From Propionispora hippei DSM 15287 (GTDB lineage: Bacteria > Bacillota > Negativicutes > Propionisporales > Propionisporaceae): DNA of 64,000 nt. Below are positions 21,664 through 30,217 of this stretch, in pieces (position 1 is the stretch's first letter; each line of letters opens with the position of its first letter). Both the position numbers and the translations under genes were made by a program. Below the pieces are notes generated by a model, which had not been told where the DNA came from, ran no database searches, and saw only the letters and a list, made by a program, of their open reading frames with translations. The stretch is from positions 1 through 64,000 of the forward strand of contig NZ_FQZD01000018.1 in assembly GCF_900141835.1 (NCBI RefSeq). Reading direction: 5' to 3'.

Positions 21664-22119
21664 CTAGGGTTTCATATTCATGGCTTCCTGGATGGTGGGC
21701 CGGACTTTGGGATCCTGCGCAACAGCTTTCAGGGTATCCTTCATGGCCGGATCAGCCATCATATCCACAACAACCGGCCGCATGTCCGGATTGCTCATTA
21801 CCTGAACCAGGTTTTGACGCATGGCAGGATCTTTGAACATCTCGACCATCATGGGCTGCATGTCACTGGAACTCATCACTTTAGTCATCGAGAGCCGGGC
21901 ATCGGTGGAGTTCATAAGCTGCCTCATCATAGTCGGATTGTTGGCCATCATGGAAATCATTCCCTGATCAACCTGAGGTTGTACCGTTTGAGTTTGCGGG
22001 GTCGTTTGCGGTGCAGTTGATTGCTCCATCGGTTTTTGCTGCGGCGCTTGGGAGCAGCCGGCAAAGACTAACAGAGCTATGAGCAGGAAAATGAAGCAAG
22101 GAACTGGATACCGTTTCAT
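21664..22119 (-). CDS. Lipoprotein with tandem DP-M/NPxM repeats (GerD-like?)
   Basis: This protein of 151 residues has a lipoprotein signal peptide ending LVFAGC. After a Gln/Pro/Thr-rich linker the rest is a series of short helical repeats of about 18-24 residues: MANNPTMMRQLM, KDPAMRQNLVQVM, SNPDMRPVVVDMM, ADPAMKDTLKAV, QDPKVRPTIQEAM. This resembles the repeat region of the spore germination lipoprotein GerD, but I cannot prove homology. The start is ATG 22119, with CAGGAGG before it. The longer in-frame reading runs into a palindromic repeat element. Confidence 0.8.
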   Translation of the reverse strand: MKRYPVPCFIFLLIALLVFAGCSQAPQQKPMEQSTAPQTTPQTQTVQPQVDQGMISMMANNPTMMRQLMNSTDARLSMTKVMSSSDMQPMMVEMFKDPAMRQNLVQVMSNPDMRPVVVDMMADPAMKDTLKAVAQDPKVRPTIQEAMNMKP

Positions 22120-22146
22120 TAAATTACCTCCTGGATATAAAATACC

Positions 22147-22293
22147 TGAGGGAACCACTGATTTATTCACACAGCGCGCTCTGATGGATTTTTCCCCTGT
22201 CTGCAAAACTTGAAATAGTCATACTTCGGGATTTTACTGACAGGCGGAAAATTTCTGTCAGACCGGCAGGCTTATTAAATCAGTGGTTCCTTA
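22147..22293. repeat. Palindromic MITE-like element, family A copy 2
   Basis: The ends are GAGGGAACCACTGATTTATT and, inverted, TTATTAAATCAGTGGTTCCTT. About 145 bp with an inner inverted pair (CCTGTCTGCAAAAC / TTTTACTGACAGG). It lies between two minus-strand genes. Confidence 0.85.
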
Positions 22294-22313
22294 AAGCTTT
22301 TTAGAAGCTAGGC

Positions 22314-23051
22314 TTAGCCGAGAGCCCGTACACCGGCGATAATCCAGCTATGGTCGCCGCTTCTATCGAGCGATACGGAATACCGATCGCCAGTGTCATG
22401 TTTGGTTACCTGTACCACGGCAGTGCCGCGAGAACGGGAAAGAAGAGAGAAAGTATCGCGGCTGCTGTCAAAACCATATTCAGAAGCATGGGATTTGACA
22501 AATTCAATAGGATTTATGCGGGTATAGGCATAATGATGACTTCCATAGTTGTCGCTGCGGTAGTAAACGCGCCCGTCTTTATAGAGGCCCTGGTTTTCAT
22601 CCGATCCGGGCCAACTGTGTCTGTGACGGTGCCAGCCGCCGCCGTATTCGCTCCAGACGCTTTTGTCGTGATCCCGTGTAGAATAATGGGTTCTGTCATT
22701 GTCACGGGTGGAATAGGTGGCTGAGTTGGAATCATAATCGCTGGCCCGATAGACGGCTTTATCCCCGCGGTATTGATAATCACTGGCCCGGTATTTGGTG
22801 CTGTCAGAACTTCTGCTGTTATGATCCGCTGTGGAATAAAAGGTCTTATCATGGTCTCTGGTGGAGTAGGTGCTTTTATCCGTGCTGCTGGAACTGGCCG
22901 AAGCTGCTGGAATTGGTTTCGGACTGGCAAAAGCATGGGCGGCAGGCAATCCCGGCAGAGCGGCACCTGTCAATACGGCCGCGCCGGCAACTGCGGCTGC
23001 ATACTTCCCGTATTTGCGGCCCAGGACGCGTTTCTTGGATTTTTTCTCCAT
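22314..23051 (-). CDS. Secreted protein with YSTRDHD-type repeats
   Basis: This protein of 245 residues has a long basic N-terminus, then a hydrophobic signal segment ending AHAFA. The middle (about residues 55-135) is made of short polar repeats such as YSTRDHDKTFYSTADH, YRASDYQYRGDKAVYRASDY and YSTRDNDRTHYSTRDHDK. A His-rich stretch WHRHRHSWPG follows, then a folded-looking C-terminal domain (VKSHASEYGFDSSRDTFSLL to the end). Function not recognised. A cell-envelope or spore-surface role is possible. ATG 23051 follows AAGGGGAG. Confidence 0.8.
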   Translation of the reverse strand: MEKKSKKRVLGRKYGKYAAAVAGAAVLTGAALPGLPAAHAFASPKPIPAASASSSSTDKSTYSTRDHDKTFYSTADHNSRSSDSTKYRASDYQYRGDKAVYRASDYDSNSATYSTRDNDRTHYSTRDHDKSVWSEYGGGWHRHRHSWPGSDENQGLYKDGRVYYRSDNYGSHHYAYTRINPIEFVKSHASEYGFDSSRDTFSLLSRSRGTAVVQVTKHDTGDRYSVSLDRSGDHSWIIAGVRALG

Positions 23052-23076
23052 GAAATTCTCCCCTTTCAGAATTTTT

Positions 23077-23209
23077 ATTAGGGAACCGCTGATTTAATTA
23101 GCCTGTGATCTGACTAGCATTTTTTTGGTCTGGCAAGGTTATTTCGAAAGCCGCCAGACTGAAAAAAGCTGTCAAAACAAGCAGTGCAAATAAATCAGTG
23201 TTTCCTTAG
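23077..23209. repeat. Palindromic MITE-like element, family A copy 3 (short)
   Basis: The ends are TTAGGGAACCGCTGATTTAA and, inverted, AAATAAATCAGTGTTTCCTTAG. About 130 bp. The core GGAATAGCGG is lost, so this is a shortened copy. TTAG at both ends could be a target duplication. Confidence 0.8.
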
Positions 23210-23296
23210 TGTTTCAGGTGAAGAAATTCTTAATGCCAGGAAAATAAATCTGTAGCGAAATGCTGATTGCCTACCATAGTAGGATGCGCAAAAATA

Positions 23297-23353
23297 AAAA
23301 AACGATTCCTGTATTCTGAAGATAAAAGAGCTTCAGACAGAATCGTTTTTTTG
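23297..23353 (-). terminator. Terminator after nudC
   Basis: AAAAAACGATTC with inner ATTCTGAAG pairs with CTTCAGACAGAATCGTTTTTT. The minus-strand side ends in a T tract. Probably works in both directions. Confidence 0.75.
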
Positions 23354-23379
23354 TTGGGTGGGAAACGGCGTGCAATTGA

Positions 23380-24201
23380 TTAAATTTTTCCTTTTTGGTT
23401 ATTATTGGCAAACCAGTCGATCAAGCGCCGGCCAATGCTGACACTGGGGGGGATGGCCGGCAGTTGGTCAGCTGAAAACCAGGCGGCCTCGATGATTTCA
23501 TTGTTGTCGATGCGGATGCTATCCGATACCGCCTTAGCAGTAAAGCCGATCATCAGTGAATCGGGGAAGGGCCAGGGTTGACTGCCAAAATAGGTGATGT
23601 CGGTGACCTTGACGCCGACTTCTTCCATCAGTTCCCGTTGGACGCAGTCCTCCAGTGTTTCGCCAGGTTCAACAAAGCCGGCGATAACGCTGTAAAGTTC
23701 GGGGCGCATACGGTTGCGGGCCAGTAAAAGCTTGTCGTCTCGCGTTACAGCTACGATAATCGCCGGGGAAAGCCGGGGATAAATCATGTTGCCACAATTG
23801 GCGCATTTCATGGCCAGTTCATGGTTGTCCAAACTCAGCGGGCTGCCGCAGCGGCCGCAAAACTGGGTGGATTTCAGCCAGTTGGTGATGTGATAGGCCC
23901 GGAAAGCCTGCCAGAACCATTCATTGTGAATTTGGCCATACAGGCGGCGCAAGACAAAGAACGAAAAGCCGTCGGGTACCTGGTCTTTCGTGACGGTTGC
24001 CGCATAACAGGCCCGTCCATCCAGATGACCCAGGGAGGGAGTGGCGGCTTTTTGCAGCGGCAGGTCCGCCAGGTCGCTAGCGAGCGGGACGCATAAGCCG
24101 CTGCCGGTGTGTTTCATCAGAATCTCATCTTTACAAAAGGCAAAGCAATACGGATCGGCCGGTACGCAGTTGGCGTAGGTCGCGTTCATTTCCTGACTCA
24201 T
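23380..24201 (-). CDS. nudC: NAD+ diphosphatase / RNA NAD-decapping NudC (Nudix)
   Basis: This protein of 273 residues has the NudC layout: an N-terminal domain, a zinc ribbon with CGRCGSPL and CANCGNMIYPR in the middle, then the Nudix box GFVEPGETLEDCVQREL with MEEVGV, followed by the NudC-typical SQPWPFPDSLMIGF. It hydrolyses NAD(H) to NMN(H) and AMP, and in the family removes NAD caps from RNA. Single gene with its own terminator, and palindromic repeats on both sides. Confidence 0.95.
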   Translation of the reverse strand: MSQEMNATYANCVPADPYCFAFCKDEILMKHTGSGLCVPLASDLADLPLQKAATPSLGHLDGRACYAATVTKDQVPDGFSFFVLRRLYGQIHNEWFWQAFRAYHITNWLKSTQFCGRCGSPLSLDNHELAMKCANCGNMIYPRLSPAIIVAVTRDDKLLLARNRMRPELYSVIAGFVEPGETLEDCVQRELMEEVGVKVTDITYFGSQPWPFPDSLMIGFTAKAVSDSIRIDNNEIIEAAWFSADQLPAIPPSVSIGRRLIDWFANNNQKGKI

Positions 24202-24251
24202 AGTGGATACCGCCTATCTGTTTGGAATATAGTAGGATGTGTCAACGCGCT

Positions 24252-24422
24252 CTAGGGAACCGCTGATTAAATGAAGCTGTCGGCCTGGCGAGAGATTTTT
24301 CGTCTGGCAAGGAAGTAAAACCGCAGGAATAGCGAACCCTATTTCAAGGTTTTGCTGACGCAGCCAGGCGGAAAAAGATCCGTTAGGACGCGCAGCGTGA
24401 ATTAATCAGCGGTTCCCTAGAG
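24252..24422. repeat. Palindromic MITE-like element, family A copy 4 (near-complete)
   Basis: The ends are CTCTAGGGAACCGCTGATTA and, inverted, AATTAATCAGCGGTTCCCTA continuing GAG, almost perfectly complementary. The interior matches copy 5 (39551) closely, including GGCGAGAGATTTTTCG and TTTTGCTGACGCAGCCAGG. Confidence 0.9.
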
Positions 24423-24539
24423 TACTTATTCATCATACCACAAAAAGCAGGGAAAGAGATAATCAAGGATGGTTATTTATCGTCAGGTTTGGTAGAATAG
24501 AACAGGTGATTGGAACTGAACAAAGAGGAGTCATAGAAT

Positions 24540-25607
24540 ATGTTGGATATGTCGAAAGCACAGATGACGCAGCTTGCTGTACACCGGGTCGGCAACAAAC
24601 AGCGGGAGGAAGGCATTGTCATTGCTCCCGGCCTGTACGATATGACCGATGGTCAGGTTGAACAACTGCTGTTGAAATATTTCTTTTCTTCCTTTAAGGA
24701 AAAAGTATTATATAAATTTTTCCACGAGGCCGACATTCATTTGCATGAGCTGTATATGTATGTAAGCCGGATATTTATAAATCCCGCGGTGTTTTATGAA
24801 CAGTCTGTTCATATTTTGAAGCATTTGTATGAAAAGTCAGGTCATCCCCAGATCAAGGGCGGCGAATTTTATGTGGCTTATTTTTCCGATTGTCTGGTGG
24901 AAGGAAAGACGGTTGACGCGGTGGGCCTGTTTAAGACGGAAAATAAGGAGAACTATCTCAAAGTCAGCCAACGGTCTCAGGGCATGTCGTTGCTGGCTGA
25001 CCGGGGCATTAATGTTAAAAAACTGGACAAGGGAGCGCTCATTTTTAATACCGAATCGGTTGACGGTTACCGTGTGGCCATTGTCGATACGGTGAACCGC
25101 GAGAATAGTGAGGCTGCCTATTGGAAGGATGAGTTTCTGCGTTTGACCGATGTGCAAAATGATTATTTCCATACGCAGAACCATTTGAATCTATGCCGGG
25201 ATTTTGCTGAGTCGGTCTATGGTTCTCTGTACCAGGCTGATAAGAAGGACCAGGTAATGTTTGTCAATGGGGCGGTGGCGTATTTTGATCAAAACCAGTC
25301 CTTTGACTTGGACGACTTTACTCAGGCGGTGGTAAAAGAGCCGGAACTTATCGAACGGTTTAAGGAGCACAAGGTAATGTATGAGCTAAATCAGGGGTTG
25401 GCGACAGTTGCTTCCTTTGCCATATCCGATCAGGCGGTTAAGACCACCAAACGAAAGCTCAAGAATCTGATCAAGCTGGATACCGATATTGAGATCAAGA
25501 TTAAGCCGGCTGCTGCCGAACAGGATGCAGGAGACTACATCGAACGGGGTTATGACGAAGCAAGAGGCATGCACTTTTATAAAGTCTATTTCAATGAGGA
25601 AGAATAA
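24540..25607 (+). CDS. Nucleoid-associated protein (NdpA/YejK family)
   Basis: This protein of 355 residues matches the 37-kDa nucleoid-associated family: an early MTQLAVHRVGNKQREEGIVI, then LLKYFFSSFKEKVLYKFFHE, the central FYVAYFSDCLVEGKTVDAVGLFKTE and MSLLADRGINVKKLDKGALI. The role is poorly known even in Escherichia coli, where YejK associates with nucleoid and topoisomerases. ATG 24540 follows AAAGAGGAG. Single gene with a TAGAAT-type -10 near 24492. Confidence 0.88.
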   Translation: MLDMSKAQMTQLAVHRVGNKQREEGIVIAPGLYDMTDGQVEQLLLKYFFSSFKEKVLYKFFHEADIHLHELYMYVSRIFINPAVFYEQSVHILKHLYEKSGHPQIKGGEFYVAYFSDCLVEGKTVDAVGLFKTENKENYLKVSQRSQGMSLLADRGINVKKLDKGALIFNTESVDGYRVAIVDTVNRENSEAAYWKDEFLRLTDVQNDYFHTQNHLNLCRDFAESVYGSLYQADKKDQVMFVNGAVAYFDQNQSFDLDDFTQAVVKEPELIERFKEHKVMYELNQGLATVASFAISDQAVKTTKRKLKNLIKLDTDIEIKIKPAAAEQDAGDYIERGYDEARGMHFYKVYFNEEE

Positions 25608-25639
25608 TGATTATTTTTTTAAAACGGTTATTCTTACTA

Positions 25640-25668
25640 TTGCTTTCTGGTTTTGAGTATGGTATATT
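25640..25668 (+). promoter_or_regulatory. Promoter of the candidate structured RNA
   Basis: TTGCTT (25640-25645) and TATATT (25663-25668) are exactly 17 bp apart. The start would be near 25675, just before the 5' arm of the end-pairing helix. No downstream ORF with a ribosome site follows before the terminator. Confidence 0.6.
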
Positions 25669-25675
25669 ATAAACA

Positions 25676-25987
25676 AGCACCATCCTTATAAAGACTTAGA
25701 TTAAACTGGTATTGCAAGCATGAGTTTTCCGCTTTGTGTACGGAGTTACGAGTCAATTGGGTAGTGTTTTTTATTTTATGATTTTGGTTTCCGGAAAGTA
25801 TGAATGGGTCAGGTAAGTAAGTTTGTGTTCGGATGTAAGACTGATGCCACATAGGTTTGTTTTCGGTTGTAAGAAAGTAACGAGTTTGTAAGTAAGTAAA
25901 GGAGCATTTTGTATTGTTTCAGGTCGGAACTTTATAAGGATGGTCGCTTTGATAAAAGAGAAGGGTAAAACCTTCTCTTTTTATTTT
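25676..25987 (+). ncRNA. Candidate structured non-coding RNA with end-pairing helix
   Basis: The 5' segment ACCATCCTTATAAAG (25679-25693) is perfectly complementary to CTTTATAAGGATGGT (25930-25944), so the two ends of a roughly 270-nt transcript would pair. GAC/GTC (25693-25695 with 25923-25925) extends the helix. A classic terminator follows (AAAAGAGAAGG, loop, CCTTCTCTTTTTATTTT, 25954-25987). The interior has two similar segments, GTTTGTGTTCGGATGTAAG and GTTTGTTTTCGGTTGTAAG, plus GTAAGTAAG twice. There are no convincing ORFs or ribosome sites. The end-paired form recalls 6S, SRP or RNase P RNA, but I see none of the conserved motifs of SRP, RNase P or tmRNA. A divergent 6S RNA or an undescribed class are both possible. 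Confidence 0.6.
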
Positions 25988-26008
25988 GTCAGGATGTTCG
26001 TATGTACT

Positions 26009-26169
26009 AGTGTAGTGGCACATTCACATTTCGCTGAATTATTTGTCTAAATTTCCATCTGCGTCGTTGTCGTCAATCGGCGTAGGAACCACTATACCTC
26101 ACTCCTCCGCCTTGCAGATGAAAATTTATCCTGCGTCCTTTAGCTGAACTGTGGACGTGTCACTACACT
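26009..26169. repeat. Palindromic MITE-like element, family B
   Basis: The ends are AGTGTAGTGGCAC and, inverted, GTGTCACTACACT. About 160 bp. The interior GTTGTCGTCA ... CTCCTCCGCCTTGC is shared with the family C element at 52907 although the ends differ. Confidence 0.8.
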
Positions 26170-26205
26170 GGACAAAAAAGTTTGTCTAAAGACAGTGGAA
26201 GATTA

Positions 26206-26234
26206 TTGACAGAATGGCTAAAAAATGCAATAAT
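26206..26234 (+). promoter_or_regulatory. Promoter of the T-box / nifJ transcript
   Basis: TTGACA (26206-26211), 17 bp, AATAAT (26229-26234). Transcription would begin near 26241, before T-box stem I. Confidence 0.7.
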
Positions 26235-26263
26235 TTATCCCAAAGCCGTTTCAATTACATAGA

Positions 26264-26536
26264 GCCTGTTAAAGGTGATGATTGGGAACAAAGGCAGTAG
26301 GAAAGCCGCCCCAGAGAGCCGGAGAAGCTGCGAACCGGCGCGGACATATTGCCGATTAAATCCCCCATGAACTCTTCTGACGAAAATTACGGCGTTACCG
26401 TAAGGATTAGACAGAGGCGCGGCCCGGGCGTTAGCCGGGAGTCGGTTGATGGACCGATCGTTAGAGTGTAAAAATTAGGGTGGTACCGCGCCAAAATGCG
26501 CCCCTGTTCAATGCTATATTGAACAGGGGCGTTTTG
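26264..26536 (+). promoter_or_regulatory. T-box riboswitch leader of nifJ
   Basis: The invariant T-box sequence AGGGTGGTACCGCG is at 26477-26490. It is followed by a terminator hairpin, GCCCCTGTTCAAT with ATTGAACAGGGGC then GTTTTG (26500-26535). Upstream are typical stem I features: GGTGATGA (26274-26281), an AGTA element, AGAGAG in the distal loop (26313-26318) and GCTGCGAA (26327-26334). A T-box senses an uncharged tRNA and then allows read-through. Here the only gene after it is pyruvate:ferredoxin oxidoreductase. I could not assign the specifier codon with confidence. Confidence 0.95.
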
Positions 26537-26572
26537 TATGTCTGACAGATTAAAACAGGGGGAGAAGGTTTT

Positions 26573-29500
26573 ATGACAAACAAAGCGAAACCAATGAAGA
26601 CCATGGACGGAAATACGGCAGCGGCCTACATCTCGTATGCATTTACTGATGTAGCGGCCATTTATCCCATTACTCCATCCTCCAATATGGCGGAGCATGT
26701 GGATGAATGGGCAGCCAACGGCAAAAAGAATCTCTTCGGCCAGACGGTTAAGGTGCTGGAAATGCAATCTGAGGGTGGAGCCGCCGGTGCCGTGCACGGC
26801 TCTTTGCAGGCCGGGGCGCTGACGACGACCTATACGGCGTCACAGGGGCTGCTGTTAATGATCCCCAATATGTATAAAATTGCCGGTGAGTTGTTGCCGG
26901 GCGTCTTTCATGTCAGTTCCCGCGTGGTGGGAGCCAATGCGATTAGCATTTTTGGTGATCACTCCGATGTTATGGCTACCCGGCAGACAGGTTTTGCTTT
27001 GTTAGCCGAAAGCAGTGTGCAGCAGGTTATGGATTTGGCGGCGGTGGCACATCTGGCGGCCATCAAGGGGAAGGTGCCGTTCCTTAATTTCTTTGACGGT
27101 TTTCGGACCTCCCATGAGGTGCAAAAAATAGAAGTGTTGGATTATGAGGATCTGGCGAAGTTGCTCGACCGGGAGGCATTGCAGGATTTTAGGCGGCGTG
27201 CCTTGCATCCTGATCATCCGGTATTAAAAGGAACGGTGCAGAATTCGGACATTCATTTTCAGCAGCGTGAGGTATCCAATCACTTCTATCAGGAACTGCC
27301 GGCCATTGTGGAAGAATATATGGAAGAAATCAATAAACTGACCGGCCGGGAGTACCATCTTTTCAACTATTATGGTGCCGCCGATGCCGACCGGATGATT
27401 ATTGCCATGGGCTCGATGTGCGAGGTCATTGAAGAAATGGTGGATTACCTGAATGACCGGGGCGAGAAGGTTGGATTGCTGACTGTCCACTTGTACCGGC
27501 CATTCTCCCTGGAGCATTTTTTTAAATACATTCCTGCCACGGTACGGCGGATTGCCGTGCTGGACCGTACGAAGGAAATGGGCGCCTTGGCCGAACCGCT
27601 CTATCTGGATGTCAAGTCGGCCTTTTACGGCCGGGAGCAACAGCCGCTTATTGTGGGCGGACGCTGTGGCGTGGGCGGCAAGGATGTGCTTCCCTCCCAC
27701 ATCCAGGCCGTCTTTGAGAATCTGAAACAGGACCGGCCGAAGGACCGTTTCACCGTGGGCATTGTGGACGATGTGACCAATACCTCGCTGCCGGAGGGGG
27801 CGGATATCGACACCAGTACGCCTGGCACCAAGGCTTGCAAGTTTTGGGGACTTGGCTCAGACGGTACGGTGGGTGCCAACAAAAGCGCCATTTCCATTAT
27901 CGGCGACCGCACTGACATGTACGCTCAGGCCTATTTTGCCTATGATTCGAAAAAATCCGGCGGGGTTACTATATCGCATCTGCGGTTTGGGAAAAAGCCG
28001 ATAAAATCTTCCTATCTCATTCATAAGGCCGACTTTATCGCCTGCCATAATCAGTCTTACGTCGATAAGTATAGTTTGCTGGAGGGCTTAAAGCAGGGGG
28101 GCAGCTTCCTCTTAAATTGCACCTGGACGGCGGAGGAACTGGAGACGCACCTGCCAGCGGCCATGAAGCGATACCTGTTTACCAGGGACATCCGCTTTTT
28201 CGTAATTGATGCTGTCGGCATTGCACGAACACTGGGGCTTGGCGGACGGATCAATATGATCATGCAGGCTGCTTTCTTTAAACTTGCTGCGATTATTCCG
28301 GTGGAGGAGGCGGTCCGTTATTTGAAGGAAGCGGTTATTGACTCCTACGGGCATAAAGGCGACAAGGTGGTGCAAATGAACCATGCCGCCATTGACCAAG
28401 GGGTTCAGGCACTGCGCCAGGTCGCTGTTCCCGCTCACTGGCAGTGGACTGAAGACCGGCAAGAGGAAGCTGGTTTGCTGCCCGCCTTTATCAAGGATAT
28501 CCTGATTCCTATGAACCGGCAGGAGGGCGATAAACTGCCGGTCAGTGCCTTCCAAGGGCTGGAGGACGGTGCTTTCCCCATGGGTTCGGCGGCCTACGAG
28601 AAACGGGGCATTGCTATTGATGTGCCGGTCTGGCTGCCGGAGGCATGCATTCAGTGTAATCAATGCGCTTACGTGTGCCCCCATGCCGCTATCCGTCCCG
28701 TATTGCTGACCGAAGCGGAACAGCAGGCGGCGCCTGCAGCTTTTGCTGCACTGCCGATGACGGGCCGCAAGGACCTGTATTTCTCCATGGTGGTTTCCCA
28801 ATACGACTGCACCGGCTGTGGCAATTGCGCCCAGGTATGTCCGGCTAAACAGAAAGCGCTGACTATGCAGCCGCTGGATACCCAAGGCGATAAACAGGCG
28901 CTTTGGGACTATGCCGGGAGCCTTTCGGTAAAACCTAACCCGCTTAACGCGCTTACCGTGAAGGGCAGTCAGTTCGAACAGCCGCTGCTGGAGTTTTCCG
29001 GTGCCTGCGCCGGCTGCGGGGAAACGCCGTACGCCAAGCTGGTGACTCAACTGTTCGGCGACCGGATGATGGTGGCCAATGCTACCGGCTGTTCTTCCGT
29101 CTGGGCGGGCAGCGCACCCTCTGTTCCCTATACGGTCAACCACCGGGGACACGGGCCGGCCTGGGGTAATTCCCTGTTTGAGGATAATGCCGAATTTGGT
29201 CTGGGCATGTTGACAGGCGTGAAGCAAATGCGCGACCAACTGGCGCAGCTTGTCCGGACGGCCGGTAAACTGGAGCTGGGCGAGGAATGGCGGGCAGCCT
29301 GTGCCACCTGGCTGGAGCACCGGGAAAAAGGCGAAGGATCAAGAGAAAGGGCCGACCGCCTGCTGGCTTGTCTGCAGGCGGTGCGGGGAACCGAGCCACT
29401 GCTTGATCAAATTGAGCAAAACCGCGATTATCTGGTAAAACGTTCCCAGTGGCTGTTCGGCGGTGACGGCTGGGCTTATGATATCGGTTTTGGCGGACTG

Positions 29501-30130
29501 GACCATGTGCTGGCTTCCGGCGAAGATATTAATGTGTTAGTTTTTGACACCGAGGTCTATTCCAATACGGGCGGCCAGTCGTCCAAGGCGACGCCGGCCG
29601 CCGCCATTGCCAAATTTGCCGCTGGCGGCAAACAGACCAAAAAGAAGGACTTGGGCATGATCGCCATGAGCTATGGTTATGTCTATGTGGCGCAAATTGC
29701 CATGGGGGCCGACAAGAATCAGACTCTAAAGGCCATTGCCGAGGCTGAGGCCTACCCCGGTCCGTCGCTGATCATTGCCTATGCGCCTTGCATCAGCCAT
29801 GGGCTGAAAGCCGGCATGGGCTGCAGCCAGCTCGAAGCCAAGCGGGCTGTGGATAGTGGCTACTGGGCTCTGTACCGTTTCGATCCGCGGCGCAAGACAG
29901 TGGGAGAAAATCCGTTCCGGTTGGACTCCAAGACGCCGAGCCTGAACTTTAGGGAGTTCCTGCTGGGCGAAGTCCGCTATTCGGCCCTGCAAAAACAATT
30001 CCCGTCTGCGGCAGAGCTGCTGTTTGCCAAAACCGAGGCGGATGCCATGGAACGGCTGGACACCTACCGGCGTTTGGCCGGACGGCAGGAAGAGCTACCG
30101 ACGGTCAGTCTTGTTTCGGCGCAGCCATAA
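26573..30130 (+). CDS. nifJ: Pyruvate:ferredoxin (flavodoxin) oxidoreductase
   Basis: This protein of 1,185 residues is the full-length single-chain enzyme: pyruvate + CoA + oxidised ferredoxin to acetyl-CoA + CO2 + reduced ferredoxin. Domains in order: domain I with YPITPSSNMAEHVDEW, domain II, the EKR and gamma-type region, two [4Fe-4S] motifs (CIQCNQCAYVCPHAA and CTGCGNCAQVCPAKQ), then the TPP-binding domain with GACAGCGETPYAKL, ATGCSSVWAGSAPS, GGDGWAYDIGFGGLDHV and EVYSNTGGQSSKATP. The extra cluster cysteine is in APCISHG near the end. ATG 26573 follows GGGGGAGAAGG. It is expressed from a leader with a T-box, which is unusual for a central catabolic enzyme. It supplies ferredoxin for the complex I and hydrogenase systems in this window. 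Confidence 0.97.
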   Translation: MTNKAKPMKTMDGNTAAAYISYAFTDVAAIYPITPSSNMAEHVDEWAANGKKNLFGQTVKVLEMQSEGGAAGAVHGSLQAGALTTTYTASQGLLLMIPNMYKIAGELLPGVFHVSSRVVGANAISIFGDHSDVMATRQTGFALLAESSVQQVMDLAAVAHLAAIKGKVPFLNFFDGFRTSHEVQKIEVLDYEDLAKLLDREALQDFRRRALHPDHPVLKGTVQNSDIHFQQREVSNHFYQELPAIVEEYMEEINKLTGREYHLFNYYGAADADRMIIAMGSMCEVIEEMVDYLNDRGEKVGLLTVHLYRPFSLEHFFKYIPATVRRIAVLDRTKEMGALAEPLYLDVKSAFYGREQQPLIVGGRCGVGGKDVLPSHIQAVFENLKQDRPKDRFTVGIVDDVTNTSLPEGADIDTSTPGTKACKFWGLGSDGTVGANKSAISIIGDRTDMYAQAYFAYDSKKSGGVTISHLRFGKKPIKSSYLIHKADFIACHNQSYVDKYSLLEGLKQGGSFLLNCTWTAEELETHLPAAMKRYLFTRDIRFFVIDAVGIARTLGLGGRINMIMQAAFFKLAAIIPVEEAVRYLKEAVIDSYGHKGDKVVQMNHAAIDQGVQALRQVAVPAHWQWTEDRQEEAGLLPAFIKDILIPMNRQEGDKLPVSAFQGLEDGAFPMGSAAYEKRGIAIDVPVWLPEACIQCNQCAYVCPHAAIRPVLLTEAEQQAAPAAFAALPMTGRKDLYFSMVVSQYDCTGCGNCAQVCPAKQKALTMQPLDTQGDKQALWDYAGSLSVKPNPLNALTVKGSQFEQPLLEFSGACAGCGETPYAKLVTQLFGDRMMVANATGCSSVWAGSAPSVPYTVNHRGHGPAWGNSLFEDNAEFGLGMLTGVKQMRDQLAQLVRTAGKLELGEEWRAACATWLEHREKGEGSRERADRLLACLQAVRGTEPLLDQIEQNRDYLVKRSQWLFGGDGWAYDIGFGGLDHVLASGEDINVLVFDTEVYSNTGGQSSKATPAAAIAKFAAGGKQTKKKDLGMIAMSYGYVYVAQIAMGADKNQTLKAIAEAEAYPGPSLIIAYAPCISHGLKAGMGCSQLEAKRAVDSGYWALYRFDPRRKTVGENPFRLDSKTPSLNFREFLLGEVRYSALQKQFPSAAELLFAKTEADAMERLDTYRRLAGRQEELPTVSLVSAQP

Positions 30131-30217
30131 TTTTCCTCTCTAGGCTTATTGCATAGGAAGGCCCATAATCCGGATATAATATTACCAGATTTTGTCCGGA
30201 GCATAGGGGGCGAACAT

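Noticed and set aside
25667-25852. Minus-strand ORF of 61 codons
   Set aside because: It lies antisense inside the candidate structured RNA and has no ribosome site.
25676-25945. Calling the candidate RNA 6S, SRP or RNase P RNA
   Set aside because: The paired ends fit in general, but I do not see the conserved SRP tetraloop region or RNase P core blocks, and 6S RNAs are usually shorter than about 210 nt.
26366-26390. Reading the T-box specifier codon from this side of stem I
   Set aside because: Two alternative foldings place different triplets in the specifier loop. Without a covariance fold any amino acid assignment would be a guess.
28112-29320. Minus-strand ORF of 402 codons
   Set aside because: It is a shadow of the pyruvate:ferredoxin oxidoreductase coding strand.
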